A stretch of DNA of 9,527 nucleotides from Pseudomonadota bacterium (GCA_023416335.1 JAEZHY010000243.1:1-9527), one strand, 5' to 3'. Positions 1-5,771 are shown, counted from the first letter of the stretch. Notes: generated by a model not told the origin, from the letters alone. Made by a program: numbers and translations.

Positions 1-416
1 GCGATTCCTCCTATCGAGAATACAACGGTGCGCAATTTGCCCTCGGGCGCTTTACTGACAGCGGCAGCCGCGCTTTCGGAAAAAACGAGAGTTGAAACCG
101 TGGGGGCAATATACATGAGCGGATTGAAAAAGCATCCACCGTAGTGTTCCACCGCGCTGTCGGAAAGCACGCTGAGCGACAATACGGCAGCGGCTTGGTT
201 AAGGGTTTCCGAAGAACTCCTGTTTATTGGATGGACGTTTGACGTCGTTTTGGGAGTATCGGCGGAGCTTTCGGGCTTGGTCGGCAGATTACCGGACATC
301 CGGTGTTGCTTGTCTTTGCCGTTTGAGAGCCTTCGGCCCGCTGCCCATCCGAGCAGAGCAATGCCACAGGCAAGACCCGCATAGAGGAGCCCCGGTTTGT
401 TACAGGGATTTTTCAT
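1..416 (-). CDS. Conserved hypothetical membrane-anchored protein, C-terminus beyond the window
   Basis: An open frame begins at the ATG at 416-414 (minus strand) and continues to base 1 without a stop: 138 codons are visible and the 3' end is missing. A GGAG ribosome binding site (complement of 424-427) lies 7 nt before the ATG. The N-terminus has one hydrophobic stretch (about residues 9-27, GLLYAGLACGIALLGWAAG) followed by RR, which fits a signal anchor. A polar Ser/Thr/Pro/Lys-rich linker follows (about 33-65). The next part (about 70-100) contains SVLSDSAVEHYGGCFFNPLM, a segment I recall from uncharacterised bacterial membrane proteins, in which further hydrophobic helices usually follow. 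I cannot name a function. It lies downstream of the GH15 gene on the same strand but 185 nt away, with its own candidate promoter, so co-transcription is not assured. Confidence 0.7.
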   Translation of the reverse strand, partial: MKNPCNKPGLLYAGLACGIALLGWAAGRRLSNGKDKQHRMSGNLPTKPESSADTPKTTSNVHPINRSSSETLNQAAAVLSLSVLSDSAVEHYGGCFFNPLMYIAPTVSTLVFSESAAAAVSKAPEGKLRTVVFSIGGI

Positions 417-537
417 GGTTCCGCTCCGAAATCATGCCGGGGGTGTTCAGGGAAGTAATGAAGTAGATCTGGTCCCGTTCCTGGAGAGAGGTACTTGCAG
501 TGGTGATTCGTGAGCCACGGGCAAACTGACTGGATTG

Positions 538-565
538 AATTTAAGCGCTTGAGGAATTCTGTCAA
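538..565 (-). promoter_or_regulatory. Candidate sigma70-type promoter for the gene at 1-416
   Basis: On the minus strand a perfect TTGACA (complement of 560-565) is followed after 16 nt by TAAATT (complement of 538-543), which matches TATAAT at 4 of 6 positions. The predicted transcript would start near 530 and have a leader of about 115 nt before the ATG at 416. The call rests on sequence match alone. Confidence 0.4.
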
Positions 566-601
566 CGAGCGGGGGGCGAGTAGTTTGGACACAGCATGAG
601 T

Positions 602-2350
602 TCAGGACTCGAATTCGACATACTCGTATTCTTCGCCCATTCGGACCGCACACTCGAGCAGGAATGCATGGACAAAAGCCTGAGGGAAATTTCCCCGAAA
701 TTCCCTCTGCGCGACATCGTATTCTTCGGTAAACAGGCCGGGCGGTCCGCAACTCGATCGGATTCTTTCAAACAGGTGGGCAGCCCTGGTCTTGTTTCCC
801 AGTTGAAAATGCAATAAAGCGAGCCAGAAGCTGCAAACCGAAAATGCACCTTCACTGTCTCCAAGGGGCAGTTTGCTTCTGAATCGATGGCAATAGCCGT
901 CCTGGACGAGATCCTTTTCGATACTCTCCAGTGTGGCGAGGCTGCGGGGATCGTCTATATCTACGGCCCCGCGTAATGTCGGGAGCATAAGAGATGCATC
1001 CACCCTGTCGTCATCGTCGGCTCTTTTCCATCGTCCGGACCAGTGTATGCCTGTTACCCCGGTTTCTGCCGTTATCGAATCGGCCAGTGCCAGCCACCTG
1101 GCTGCGGAACTCGGTGGAGCCCCCTTCTTTGCGATCTGGCGCAAACCGGCTGCACACATAAGTCTGCTGTGGGTCCAGTGCCGTTCTTCGAGTTCCCAGA
1201 CCCCGGAGTCTTTTTCCTTCCATCTCTTCTCTATCGCGTTGGCCGCGATATCGATTGCGCGCCAGTCGTCAGCATGGAGGAGATCATGCCGTGCTGCTGC
1301 AGAAAACAAAAGAAGTGCTTCTCCGAAAGTATCCAGCTGAAACTGGGAGCCGGCAACATTCCCTGCTACGACTTTGATCGTACCGGGGTAGCCGGGAAGG
1401 TGCTCGATCCTGCTTGGCGGCGGTATTTGGGTCCCGCGGGCAGTATAGACAGGTTGAAGCTGTGGTCCGTCTGCAAGCAGTCGCTCTTTGACGAAGCGAA
1501 CGGAATCGCCAAGAATCGGGTGCGGCCCGATAGCCGCCATTGCCTGCCCGATCCAGCACTGATCTCGCACCCAGACATAACGATAGTCGTAGTCCCGGAT
1601 GCTTTCAGCCCTTTCCGGGAGTGATGTTGTAGCCGCAGCAACGGTACCTCCGCTTGATGAGCTGAGGCCGCGAAGGACTGCGTAGCTGTGGCGAATATCG
1701 CGCATTCCGGAACATCTGAGTTCTTCCGGCATGGAGCGCATCCAACTCGTTTCGGTTGATCTCCAGAGTTCATCGTGTTTTGGAGCCGGACCGAGTCTTT
1801 TGGTCGATAATTCGAGCATAAGATCGTGGTTCTGTCCTGCCGGCAGCTCCAGCTCCATCTTCAGCCCGGATTCATCGGTGAAGGTCGCGTCGGCGCCTCC
1901 GGTCAAGCGCGCGTAAAGACCATCGGAATCGGCCGTCCAGAAACCCTGCTCCAACTTGAAGTTACCTAAGCGTTTGCTTCCGTATGCTTTCCAGAGGTCC
2001 AGGCGAACACGGACTTTGGCACGTCCCTTTTGTGGGGAAATCCGGCGAAGCAGGACCGCGCTTTCACTTTCGCCCGGGAAGGCCAGAGCATCTCGGCATT
2101 CGAGTATGCTGCCGTCGCCCAGCACCCAGCGGTTCCGCCAGATGAGGGTTCCGCTTTCGTAGTAGCCGCCCCAGACAAACCTCCCTTCGGGTGTAACCTC
2201 ATAAACCCCTGATCCGCCCAGCAGGGATGAGAAAATGGCTTCGCTGTCCCAGTAGGGTATGCACAACCACGCGATCTCGCCCGTCGGGCCGACCAACGCA
2301 CCTCTTTCACCGTCGGCGAGGAGCGCGAATACCCTCAAACTTGGAACCAT
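602..2350 (-). CDS. Glycoside hydrolase family 15 (glucoamylase/trehalase-like) enzyme
   Basis: A 582-residue protein with the two-part architecture of bacterial GH15 enzymes: an N-terminal beta-sandwich-like region (about 1-190) and an (alpha/alpha)6-barrel catalytic region (about 215-570). Family motifs appear in order: RDYDYRYVWVRD (252-263), a WE motif followed by HSRLM (385-398) that should carry the general acid Glu, DASLMLPTL (451-459), EGAFSVCSFW (500-509), GLFTEEYD (538-545) with the expected general base Glu, and GNFPQAFVHA (553-562). These enzymes hydrolyse alpha-linked glucose from maltodextrins, glycogen-like glucans or trehalose; the substrate cannot be fixed from sequence alone. 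No signal peptide is visible, so a cytoplasmic role in storage-sugar or compatible-solute turnover is likely. The ATG at 2350 has GGAG 6 nt upstream (complement of 2357-2360). The sequence after the WE motif (ELEERHWTH) departs from the commoner WEIRG-type text, which may reflect a divergent subfamily. Confidence 0.9.
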   Translation of the reverse strand: MVPSLRVFALLADGERGALVGPTGEIAWLCIPYWDSEAIFSSLLGGSGVYEVTPEGRFVWGGYYESGTLIWRNRWVLGDGSILECRDALAFPGESESAVLLRRISPQKGRAKVRVRLDLWKAYGSKRLGNFKLEQGFWTADSDGLYARLTGGADATFTDESGLKMELELPAGQNHDLMLELSTKRLGPAPKHDELWRSTETSWMRSMPEELRCSGMRDIRHSYAVLRGLSSSSGGTVAAATTSLPERAESIRDYDYRYVWVRDQCWIGQAMAAIGPHPILGDSVRFVKERLLADGPQLQPVYTARGTQIPPPSRIEHLPGYPGTIKVVAGNVAGSQFQLDTFGEALLLFSAAARHDLLHADDWRAIDIAANAIEKRWKEKDSGVWELEERHWTHSRLMCAAGLRQIAKKGAPPSSAARWLALADSITAETGVTGIHWSGRWKRADDDDRVDASLMLPTLRGAVDIDDPRSLATLESIEKDLVQDGYCHRFRSKLPLGDSEGAFSVCSFWLALLHFQLGNKTRAAHLFERIRSSCGPPGLFTEEYDVAQREFRGNFPQAFVHAFLLECAVRMGEEYEYVEFES

Positions 2351-2572
2351 TTACTTCTCCATTTGAATCAAGTTGGCCGAAATCCGGCGTGCTGAGGTGG
2401 AGAGGATTGAAAAATACCGGCTAAAGAAAACTGTTAGTCGTCAGACTTTCATGGCTGCCTGAAGATAATTTTGATGGGTCTTTGGGTCAACGGAGCTTTC
2501 TTGTGCCCTGTTTGTGAAAAAGCAGCAGGAAAATGCCCTAAAAATCCCCGAGGGGCTGCTGAAGAGTGATAG
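2351..2572. other. Spacer between GH15 gene and PLP-gene remnant
   Basis: No gene is supported here. It must carry the control region of the leftward GH15 gene, but I see no convincing -35/-10 pair. Its right end holds the hairpin-forming stretch at 2521-2560, immediately before the truncated gene remnant. Confidence 0.5.
2521..2560. repeat. Nested inverted repeat at the edge of the truncated PLP gene
   Basis: AGCAGC (2521-2526) can pair with GCTGCT (2555-2560), and inside it CCCC-GA-GGGG (2546-2555) forms a compact GC hairpin. No T-run follows, so it is not a standard terminator. It ends about 12 nt before the open frame of the gene remnant begins, which makes it a candidate scar or repeat end at the deletion junction. 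Confidence 0.45.
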
Positions 2573-2746
2573 AATCTAAAGGGTCAATTACCACGGTATT
2601 CCCGATCCCACGGGGACATTCCCGTTGAACTCAGTGAAATCCGGATTACCGAAGACCTGCTGCGGCTTTCTGTCGGAATCGAACATGTGGACGACCTGAA
2701 CCGGGACCTGGAACAGGCCCTGACAACGGAGGAGACAATCGCGTGA
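2573..2746 (+). pseudogene. 3' remnant of a second Cys/Met-metabolism PLP-dependent enzyme
   Basis: This frame opens after a TAG (2570-2572) and ends in TGA at 2744-2746. From about 2606 it reads as the C-terminal end of a cystathionine synthase/lyase-family protein: SHGDIP, then ITEDLLRLSVGIEHVDDL, then RDLEQAL. The same segment of the intact neighbour reads HAAIP, ITDTLIRLSVGLEDVTDL, EDLQAG, so the two are clear family members but not copies. There is no start codon or PLP-binding core; more than 300 residues are absent. Upstream of about 2606 the similarity may continue in another frame (ESITT-like text around 2582-2596), which would mean a frameshift as well as a truncation. The remnant probably survives because its end carries the ribosome binding site and overlapping start of the next gene. 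Confidence 0.8.
2728..2734 (+). promoter_or_regulatory. Ribosome binding site fixing the GTG start at 2743
   Basis: GGAGGAG, a strong Shine-Dalgarno match, ends 8 nt before the GTG at 2743. It lies inside the last codons of the upstream gene remnant, as in translationally coupled operons. It decides the start of the intact PLP enzyme, for which no ATG is available nearby. Confidence 0.8.
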
Positions 2747-3873
2747 AGTATGAAACTCTGATCCTGCACAATGGCAACGAACTCGATCCGCAAACCGGAG
2801 CGATGAGCATCCCGATCTACCAGACATCGACATTTTGCAGGCACGATATCGATGCTCCCGTCAGGTATGGTTACTCCCGTTCGGGCAATCCCACCCGTGA
2901 GGCACTGGAAAACACACTGGCGGCGCTGGAAAACGGAACGCACGCCTATGCCTTTGCCTCGGGAATGGCCGCAACCTCTTCTGCCCTGGCGATCCTCAAG
3001 CAGGGGGACCACGTGGTGGCGACAGAGGATATTTACGGAGGATCGTACAGGATCCTTACCGGGTTTTTCACTAAATTCGGGATTACGACCACATTTGTGG
3101 ACATGACCCGGCCGGAGAATATCGAACAGGCGATCGGGCCGAACACCCGCCTGCTGTTTCTGGAAACACCATCCAATCCTCTCCTGAAGGTTACCGATAT
3201 CGCGGGCGCCGTCGCAATAGCCAGGAAGCACGGACTCATCACCATGCTCGATAATACGTTCATGTCGCCCTATTTCCAGCGGCCGCTCGATCTTGGAGTC
3301 GACATCGTCATCCATAGTGCCACCAAGTTCCTGGGCGGCCACAGCGACGTTCTAGGAGGCGCGGTAATTACCGGGTCACAAGATTTGGCATCTCAAATTA
3401 ATTTTGTCCAAAACGGATTCGGGGCGGTTCTGGGACCTCAGGACAGCTGGCTTCTTCTCCGGGGGATCAAGACGTTGCGGGCGCGAATGGAAATTCAGCA
3501 GCAGTCCGCGATGGAACTTGCCGGTTGGCTGCGGACCCGGCCTTGGGTGACGGACGTATATTACCCGGGGCTTCCCGACCACCCGGGGCACGAGATTCAA
3601 AAGGCGCAGGCAGGGGGCTTCGGGGCGGTGCTCTCTTTCAAAACCGACACCGTCGATCGGGCGAGACAGATCATGAACCGAGTGAAGCTGTGGTCCGTGG
3701 CTGTAAGCCTGGGAGGTGTGGAATCGATTCTTTCTTATCCGGCCAGGATGTCCCACGCTGCAATCCCGCCAGTGGAGAGGGAAAGACTCGGAATCACCGA
3801 CACCCTGATCCGACTGTCTGTGGGCCTGGAGGACGTAACGGACTTGATGGAGGACCTGCAGGCGGGGTCCTGA
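2743..3873 (+). CDS. Cystathionine beta/gamma-lyase-type PLP-dependent enzyme (Cys/Met metabolism family)
   Basis: A 376-residue member of the Cys/Met-metabolism PLP family (fold type I), full length for the family. Visible landmarks: YGYSRSGNPT (42-51; Tyr and Arg contact the cofactor phosphate of the neighbouring subunit), ASGMAA (72-77), ETPSNP (141-146), LDNTF (169-173; Asp170 holds the pyridine nitrogen), SATKFLGGHSD (192-202; Lys195 is the Schiff-base lysine), SLGGVES (322-328) and LIRLSVGLED (355-364; Arg357 binds the substrate carboxylate). The enzyme is cytoplasmic and acts in transsulfuration or methionine biosynthesis. Whether it is a cystathionine beta-lyase, gamma-lyase/homocysteine desulfhydrase or gamma-synthase cannot be decided from motifs, because these activities share one scaffold. 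The GTG start overlaps the TGA of the preceding remnant (GTGA), the signature of a former two-gene operon. No clear terminator follows. Confidence 0.93.
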   Translation: MKYETLILHNGNELDPQTGAMSIPIYQTSTFCRHDIDAPVRYGYSRSGNPTREALENTLAALENGTHAYAFASGMAATSSALAILKQGDHVVATEDIYGGSYRILTGFFTKFGITTTFVDMTRPENIEQAIGPNTRLLFLETPSNPLLKVTDIAGAVAIARKHGLITMLDNTFMSPYFQRPLDLGVDIVIHSATKFLGGHSDVLGGAVITGSQDLASQINFVQNGFGAVLGPQDSWLLLRGIKTLRARMEIQQQSAMELAGWLRTRPWVTDVYYPGLPDHPGHEIQKAQAGGFGAVLSFKTDTVDRARQIMNRVKLWSVAVSLGGVESILSYPARMSHAAIPPVERERLGITDTLIRLSVGLEDVTDLMEDLQAGS

Positions 3874-4207
3874 GAGCAACCTGGAACTTTAGTCATCCAT
3901 TGAACAATGCTGTGTAACGTCATCCCGGCAGCGCTTTTGAGCCGAAATTCCAGTGCACCCGCTGCATTCCGGACGCGGTTTGAACGAGGGTGAGACTTCC
4001 ATTTGGAAGTGCGGCAGCCTCCATTCAGTTGAGGCACGCTTTAATGACCGTGCCGGCGAGATCGGGAAACCGGGTTTCAACATCTTCGACTTAAGTTTCT
4101 GGCACAGCACGTACCGGATACTATCCGGCCTGCCGGGGCGGGGTTCCCAAGGGCGGACCTCATTAGCGTCAACTTAAGCGTCCGGGGATTCTTCCCCCCA
4201 AGAGTTG

Positions 4208-4231
4208 TGGCGCGGTTTCCTGACCGCGCCA
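4208..4231. repeat. Perfect 9-bp palindrome, TGGCGCGGT type
   Basis: TGGCGCGGT (4208-4216), a 6-nt loop (TTCCTG) and ACCGCGCCA (4223-4231) form a perfect 9-bp GC-rich stem. No T-run follows, so a rho-independent terminator is unlikely. The core GGTTTCCTGACC is echoed exactly 40 bp later by GGTCTCCCGACC (10 of 12 identical). Confidence 0.6.
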
Positions 4232-4252
4232 GTTGAAGGCATTCGCTGGACT

Positions 4253-4266
4253 TGGTCTCCCGACCA
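4253..4266. repeat. Short palindrome related to the one at 4208-4231
   Basis: TGGTC (4253-4257), loop TCCC, GACCA (4262-4266). Its core at 4254-4265 matches the core at 4214-4225 in 10 of 12 positions, with a 40-bp repeat distance, so the two may be units of one dispersed repeat element. Confidence 0.45.
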
Positions 4267-4727
4267 CGCACCGTGAGCACCTTGATTTATCCCCATCAAT
4301 GAAAAGTCGGGACATTAGCTTCCCAATCCCTGAATGGCGCCCGCGGTACATTCGGTCGGAAACCGACAAGAGCCTGCGATCTCCGAAATTATAGACATTA
4401 TCGCTTTGCCGGGAATCCGCGCCCTCTGCATCTCCGGTTGCCGTAAACCTCCTCCGGGAGCCCCTCCATGCAATGCAGGAATTTTTTTCAACTGGAATAT
4501 CCGTACCTGGAAAACACATCCTTTATGATGCGCTGCGATTCCATCCCTGATTGCATGGGGAAAAAGATAAGAATCCCCGGGATGCGGATAGATCTTTGAA
4601 AACCGAATAGAAAAATTCCTCTTTCACCGGGCCGGGGAGCGACGGGTGCTATCCGAGACTCCGATGCAACCGAAACGGGCCGGCGGTTTTCGTCAATTAC
4701 GCGATACCGTCTCTCCGCCCCACCGCG

Positions 4728-4862
4728 TCAGGCTTTGTCAGCTCATTTCAACCCGCGTCAGATCTCTGTTAGGCCTGTGTCAGGGTTTATCAGGGTTACA
4801 AATCTCTCCCGGTCAGGGTTAATCATGCTTTATCATGGTTTATCAGGGGTGGTAAGGGTTGA
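4728..4862. repeat. Degenerate 10-bp tandem repeat array, unit TCAGGGTTTA
   Basis: TCA-initial units begin at 4728, 4738, 4748, 4758, 4780, 4790, 4813, 4823, 4833 and 4843, with a TAAGGGTTGA unit at 4853. The spacing is exactly 10 bp except for one 12-bp unit (4768) and one 13-bp unit (4800). The right half is best preserved: TCAGGGTTTA, TCAGGGTTAC, TCAGGGTTAA, TCATGCTTTA, TCATGGTTTA. The left half keeps little more than the TCA and the period. One unit per helical turn puts all repeats on one face of the DNA. It could be a decaying minisatellite or a phased protein-binding array. Confidence 0.7.
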
Positions 4863-4979
4863 AAAAAATTCCGGGGAGGGTGGCAATGTCTGCAGGAGAT
4901 GGAACGAGGAAGGAGCGGAAAAGCCGAATTCAAAATACCGGCCTCGGAAGCTCTAGCTTCTCTTTGTTCCGGTAGACGG

Positions 4980-5011
4980 ACGGTGGGCACGATAATGCCC
5001 GTGCCCACCGT
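4980..5011. repeat. Perfect 12-bp palindrome, ACGGTGGGCACG type
   Basis: ACGGTGGGCACG (4980-4991), an 8-nt loop and CGTGCCCACCGT (5000-5011) make a perfect 12-bp stem. There is no following T-run. It resembles dispersed palindromic repeats that I recall from deltaproteobacterial genomes, but I cannot check copy number here. Confidence 0.65.
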
Positions 5012-5096
5012 ACCAGCCTCACCGTTCACTATTTCGCCGCCCGGATTTCAAGATCTCAATCTTCGAGTATCTGATAGATCAATGACCTCGGCGGAT

Positions 5097-5142
5097 CCGC
5101 TGGTTCCCAAGCTCCCGCCAGGCGGACCCTGGGAACCAGCGG
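5097..5142. repeat. Perfect 13-bp inverted repeat with a nested palindrome
   Basis: CCGCTGGTTCCCA (5097-5109) pairs perfectly with TGGGAACCAGCGG (5130-5142). The 20-nt loop contains a second palindrome, CCGCC-A-GGCGG (5115-5125), so a branched or long cruciform/hairpin is possible. The GTTCCCAAG motif also occurs at 4143-4151. No T-run follows. A dispersed repeat element is more likely than a terminator. Confidence 0.65.
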
Positions 5143-5194
5143 CGTATTTCCTTAAAGCAACAACATTGAGTCTGCAACCGTGCCCCCGTTTCTG

Positions 5195-5211
5195 TTTTTT
5201 TCCGAAAAAAA
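5195..5211. repeat. T7-CCG-A7 mirror palindrome just upstream of the 38-aa ORF
   Basis: Seven T (5195-5201), CCG, then seven A (5205-5211) form an AT-only hairpin or a pair of bent-DNA tracts. It ends 14 nt before the ATG at 5226 and could affect melting, promoter geometry or accessibility of the ribosome binding site (GGGA at about 5214-5217). Confidence 0.4.
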
Positions 5212-5225
5212 GCGGGAACTTTTTC

Positions 5226-5342
5226 ATGCCTTCTCTGTCTAAGGAAATTGAAGGATTCGAACCGGCGGTATTATTGGGAGGAGGTGTGACTATCGAAACC
5301 GAGGCAGCGAATGACGGGAAGTATGTGAATAATGACTATTAG
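5226..5342 (+). CDS. 38-aa small ORF, candidate RiPP precursor peptide
   Basis: ATG at 5226 to TAG at 5340-5342. A GGGA lies about 8 nt upstream. The peptide divides naturally: an acidic/hydrophobic N-terminal half (MPSLSKEIEGFEPAVLLGGG, residues 1-20) and a polar C-terminal half (VTIETEAANDGKYVNNDY, 21-38). The LLGGG junction resembles the double-glycine sites at which exported peptides lose their leader, and the C-terminal half would be an 18-residue core with Thr, Asn, Lys and two Tyr as possible modification sites. The cassette downstream encodes two radical SAM enzymes and an exporter. The same frame stays open upstream to 4899, but that part crosses two perfect palindromes and lacks a good start, so I treat it as chance. 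The precursor role is inference; the ORF could also be fortuitous. Confidence 0.45.
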   Translation: MPSLSKEIEGFEPAVLLGGGVTIETEAANDGKYVNNDY

Positions 5343-5429
5343 CTGCTACTTTGCCGCCCCAAATCAATCTTCATCGTACCATCGAAATTGCGGAATAATG
5401 TCATTTCTTGGACGGAGAACCTAAATCCT

Positions 5430-5458
5430 TTGACAGAGGAGTGCAAACAGCTTAAATG
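5430..5458 (+). promoter_or_regulatory. Candidate sigma70-type promoter for the radical SAM cassette
   Basis: A perfect TTGACA (5430-5435) is followed after 17 nt by TAAATG (5453-5458), a modest -10. The predicted start near 5465 gives a leader of about 80 nt before the ATG at 5547. It would serve the 74-aa gene and the genes after it but not the 38-aa ORF. If the cysteine-rich in-frame extension upstream of 5547 is translated, this match is coincidental. Confidence 0.35.
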
Positions 5459-5533
5459 TGACGACTGTATCATTCATCTGTGCAAAAGCGAGTGGAGTTT
5501 CGCCGGAGAAAACAACCTCAACTTTGATAAAAA

Positions 5534-5538
5534 GGGAG
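5534..5538 (+). promoter_or_regulatory. Ribosome binding site fixing the start at 5547
   Basis: GGGAG within AAAGGGAGAC sits 8 nt before ATG 5547. It is one of the clearest Shine-Dalgarno signals in the right half of the window and favours the 74-residue product over longer in-frame alternatives. Confidence 0.7.
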
Positions 5539-5546
5539 ACATTTGT

Positions 5547-5771
5547 ATGAGCGCGCATCTGGAACAAGCATTGAACTGGATCATGCAGGGCGAAAATATC
5601 AAGGCTTTCTGCGGCGATTTCAACGTTATATACGATCGGGTGAGCGGGCTTTCGGGCGAAGAGGAAGCAGTTCTCAAGAAGGTCCATGCAAAGTGTGGTG
5701 CGGCCAATGCGGCCGTCCGTGAGGCCACGGTCCGCGGGGAACGAAGCTACGGTTGGGAAGAAAAGCGATAG
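5547..5771 (+). CDS. 74-aa small protein, candidate RiPP precursor or leader-type peptide
   Basis: ATG 5547 with a strong ribosome binding site, TAG at 5769-5771. The N-terminal half is helical and acidic (LEQALNWIMQGENIKAF, residues 5-21; GLSGEEEAVLKKV, 34-46). It is laid out like leader peptides in which a short helical segment ending in a ..F..D....Y motif is followed by an 'LS/T-x-E-E-x-x-x-L' helix (the Franean1_4349-type RiPP leaders are what I have in mind). The C-terminal third (47-74: HAKCGAANAAVREATVRGER, then SYGWEEKR) is Ala/Arg-rich with Cys50, Tyr68 and Trp70. The gene lies 36 nt before the B12-radical SAM gene and is probably co-transcribed with it. It may be the substrate peptide or an accessory leader/chaperone. 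The frame is open upstream to 5388 with a four-cysteine segment. No database match could be run. Confidence 0.6.
   Translation: MSAHLEQALNWIMQGENIKAFCGDFNVIYDRVSGLSGEEEAVLKKVHAKCGAANAAVREATVRGERSYGWEEKR

Larger units (their letters stand above)
4182..4580. repeat. Pair of 12-bp inverted repeats about 375 bp apart
   Basis: CCGGGGATTCTT at 4182-4193 recurs as its exact reverse complement AAGAATCCCCGG at 4569-4580. Similarity extends loosely on both sides of each copy (GCGT/GCAT outside, a C-run inside). The enclosed 375 bp contain no recognisable transposase, so this could be a small non-autonomous element or two copies of a dispersed repeat in opposite orientation. Confidence 0.35.
3874..5225. 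other. Gene-poor spacer of about 1.35 kb, repeat-rich
   Basis: I recognise no protein domain in any frame, and the short open frames on both strands lack good ribosome binding sites. The stretch contains several perfect palindromes (4208-4231, 4253-4266, 4980-5011, 5097-5142), a separated 12-bp inverted repeat (4182-4193 with 4569-4580) and a 10-bp periodic array (4728-4862), all listed separately. It may be an accumulation of dispersed repeats and decayed mobile sequence between the metabolic block and the peptide cassette. Confidence 0.6.

Noticed and set aside
227..466. 79-aa open frame on the plus strand at the left edge
   Set aside because: Antisense to the anchored hypothetical protein, which has a ribosome binding site and a membrane segment; the plus-strand product has no features.
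2584..3342. 252-aa open frame on the minus strand
   Set aside because: Antisense to the PLP-enzyme gene, whose catalytic motifs are intact; no recognisable domain in the antisense product.
3899..3911. CATTGAACAATG small palindrome after the PLP gene, as a terminator
   Set aside because: Five-base stem, AT-rich and without a T-run; too weak for a terminator.
4169..4519. 116-aa open frame on the minus strand in the spacer
   Set aside because: It runs through the palindromes at 4208-4266, lacks a clear ribosome binding site and shows no domain; it is more likely a chance translation of repeat sequence.
4592..4612. CTTTGAAAACCGAATAG-like text, similar to sequences near rRNA operons or CRISPR leaders
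   Set aside because: No rRNA, tRNA or CRISPR repeats are found nearby; the similarity is short and AT-biased.
4728..4862. CRISPR array interpretation of the 10-bp periodic repeat
   Set aside because: Units are only 10 bp with no spacers between them and no cas genes in the window.
4899..5342. 147-aa reading of the frame ending in the 38-aa ORF
   Set aside because: The extra N-terminal part crosses two perfect palindromes and is Pro/Ser-rich without domain features; the ATG at 5226 is the more sensible start.
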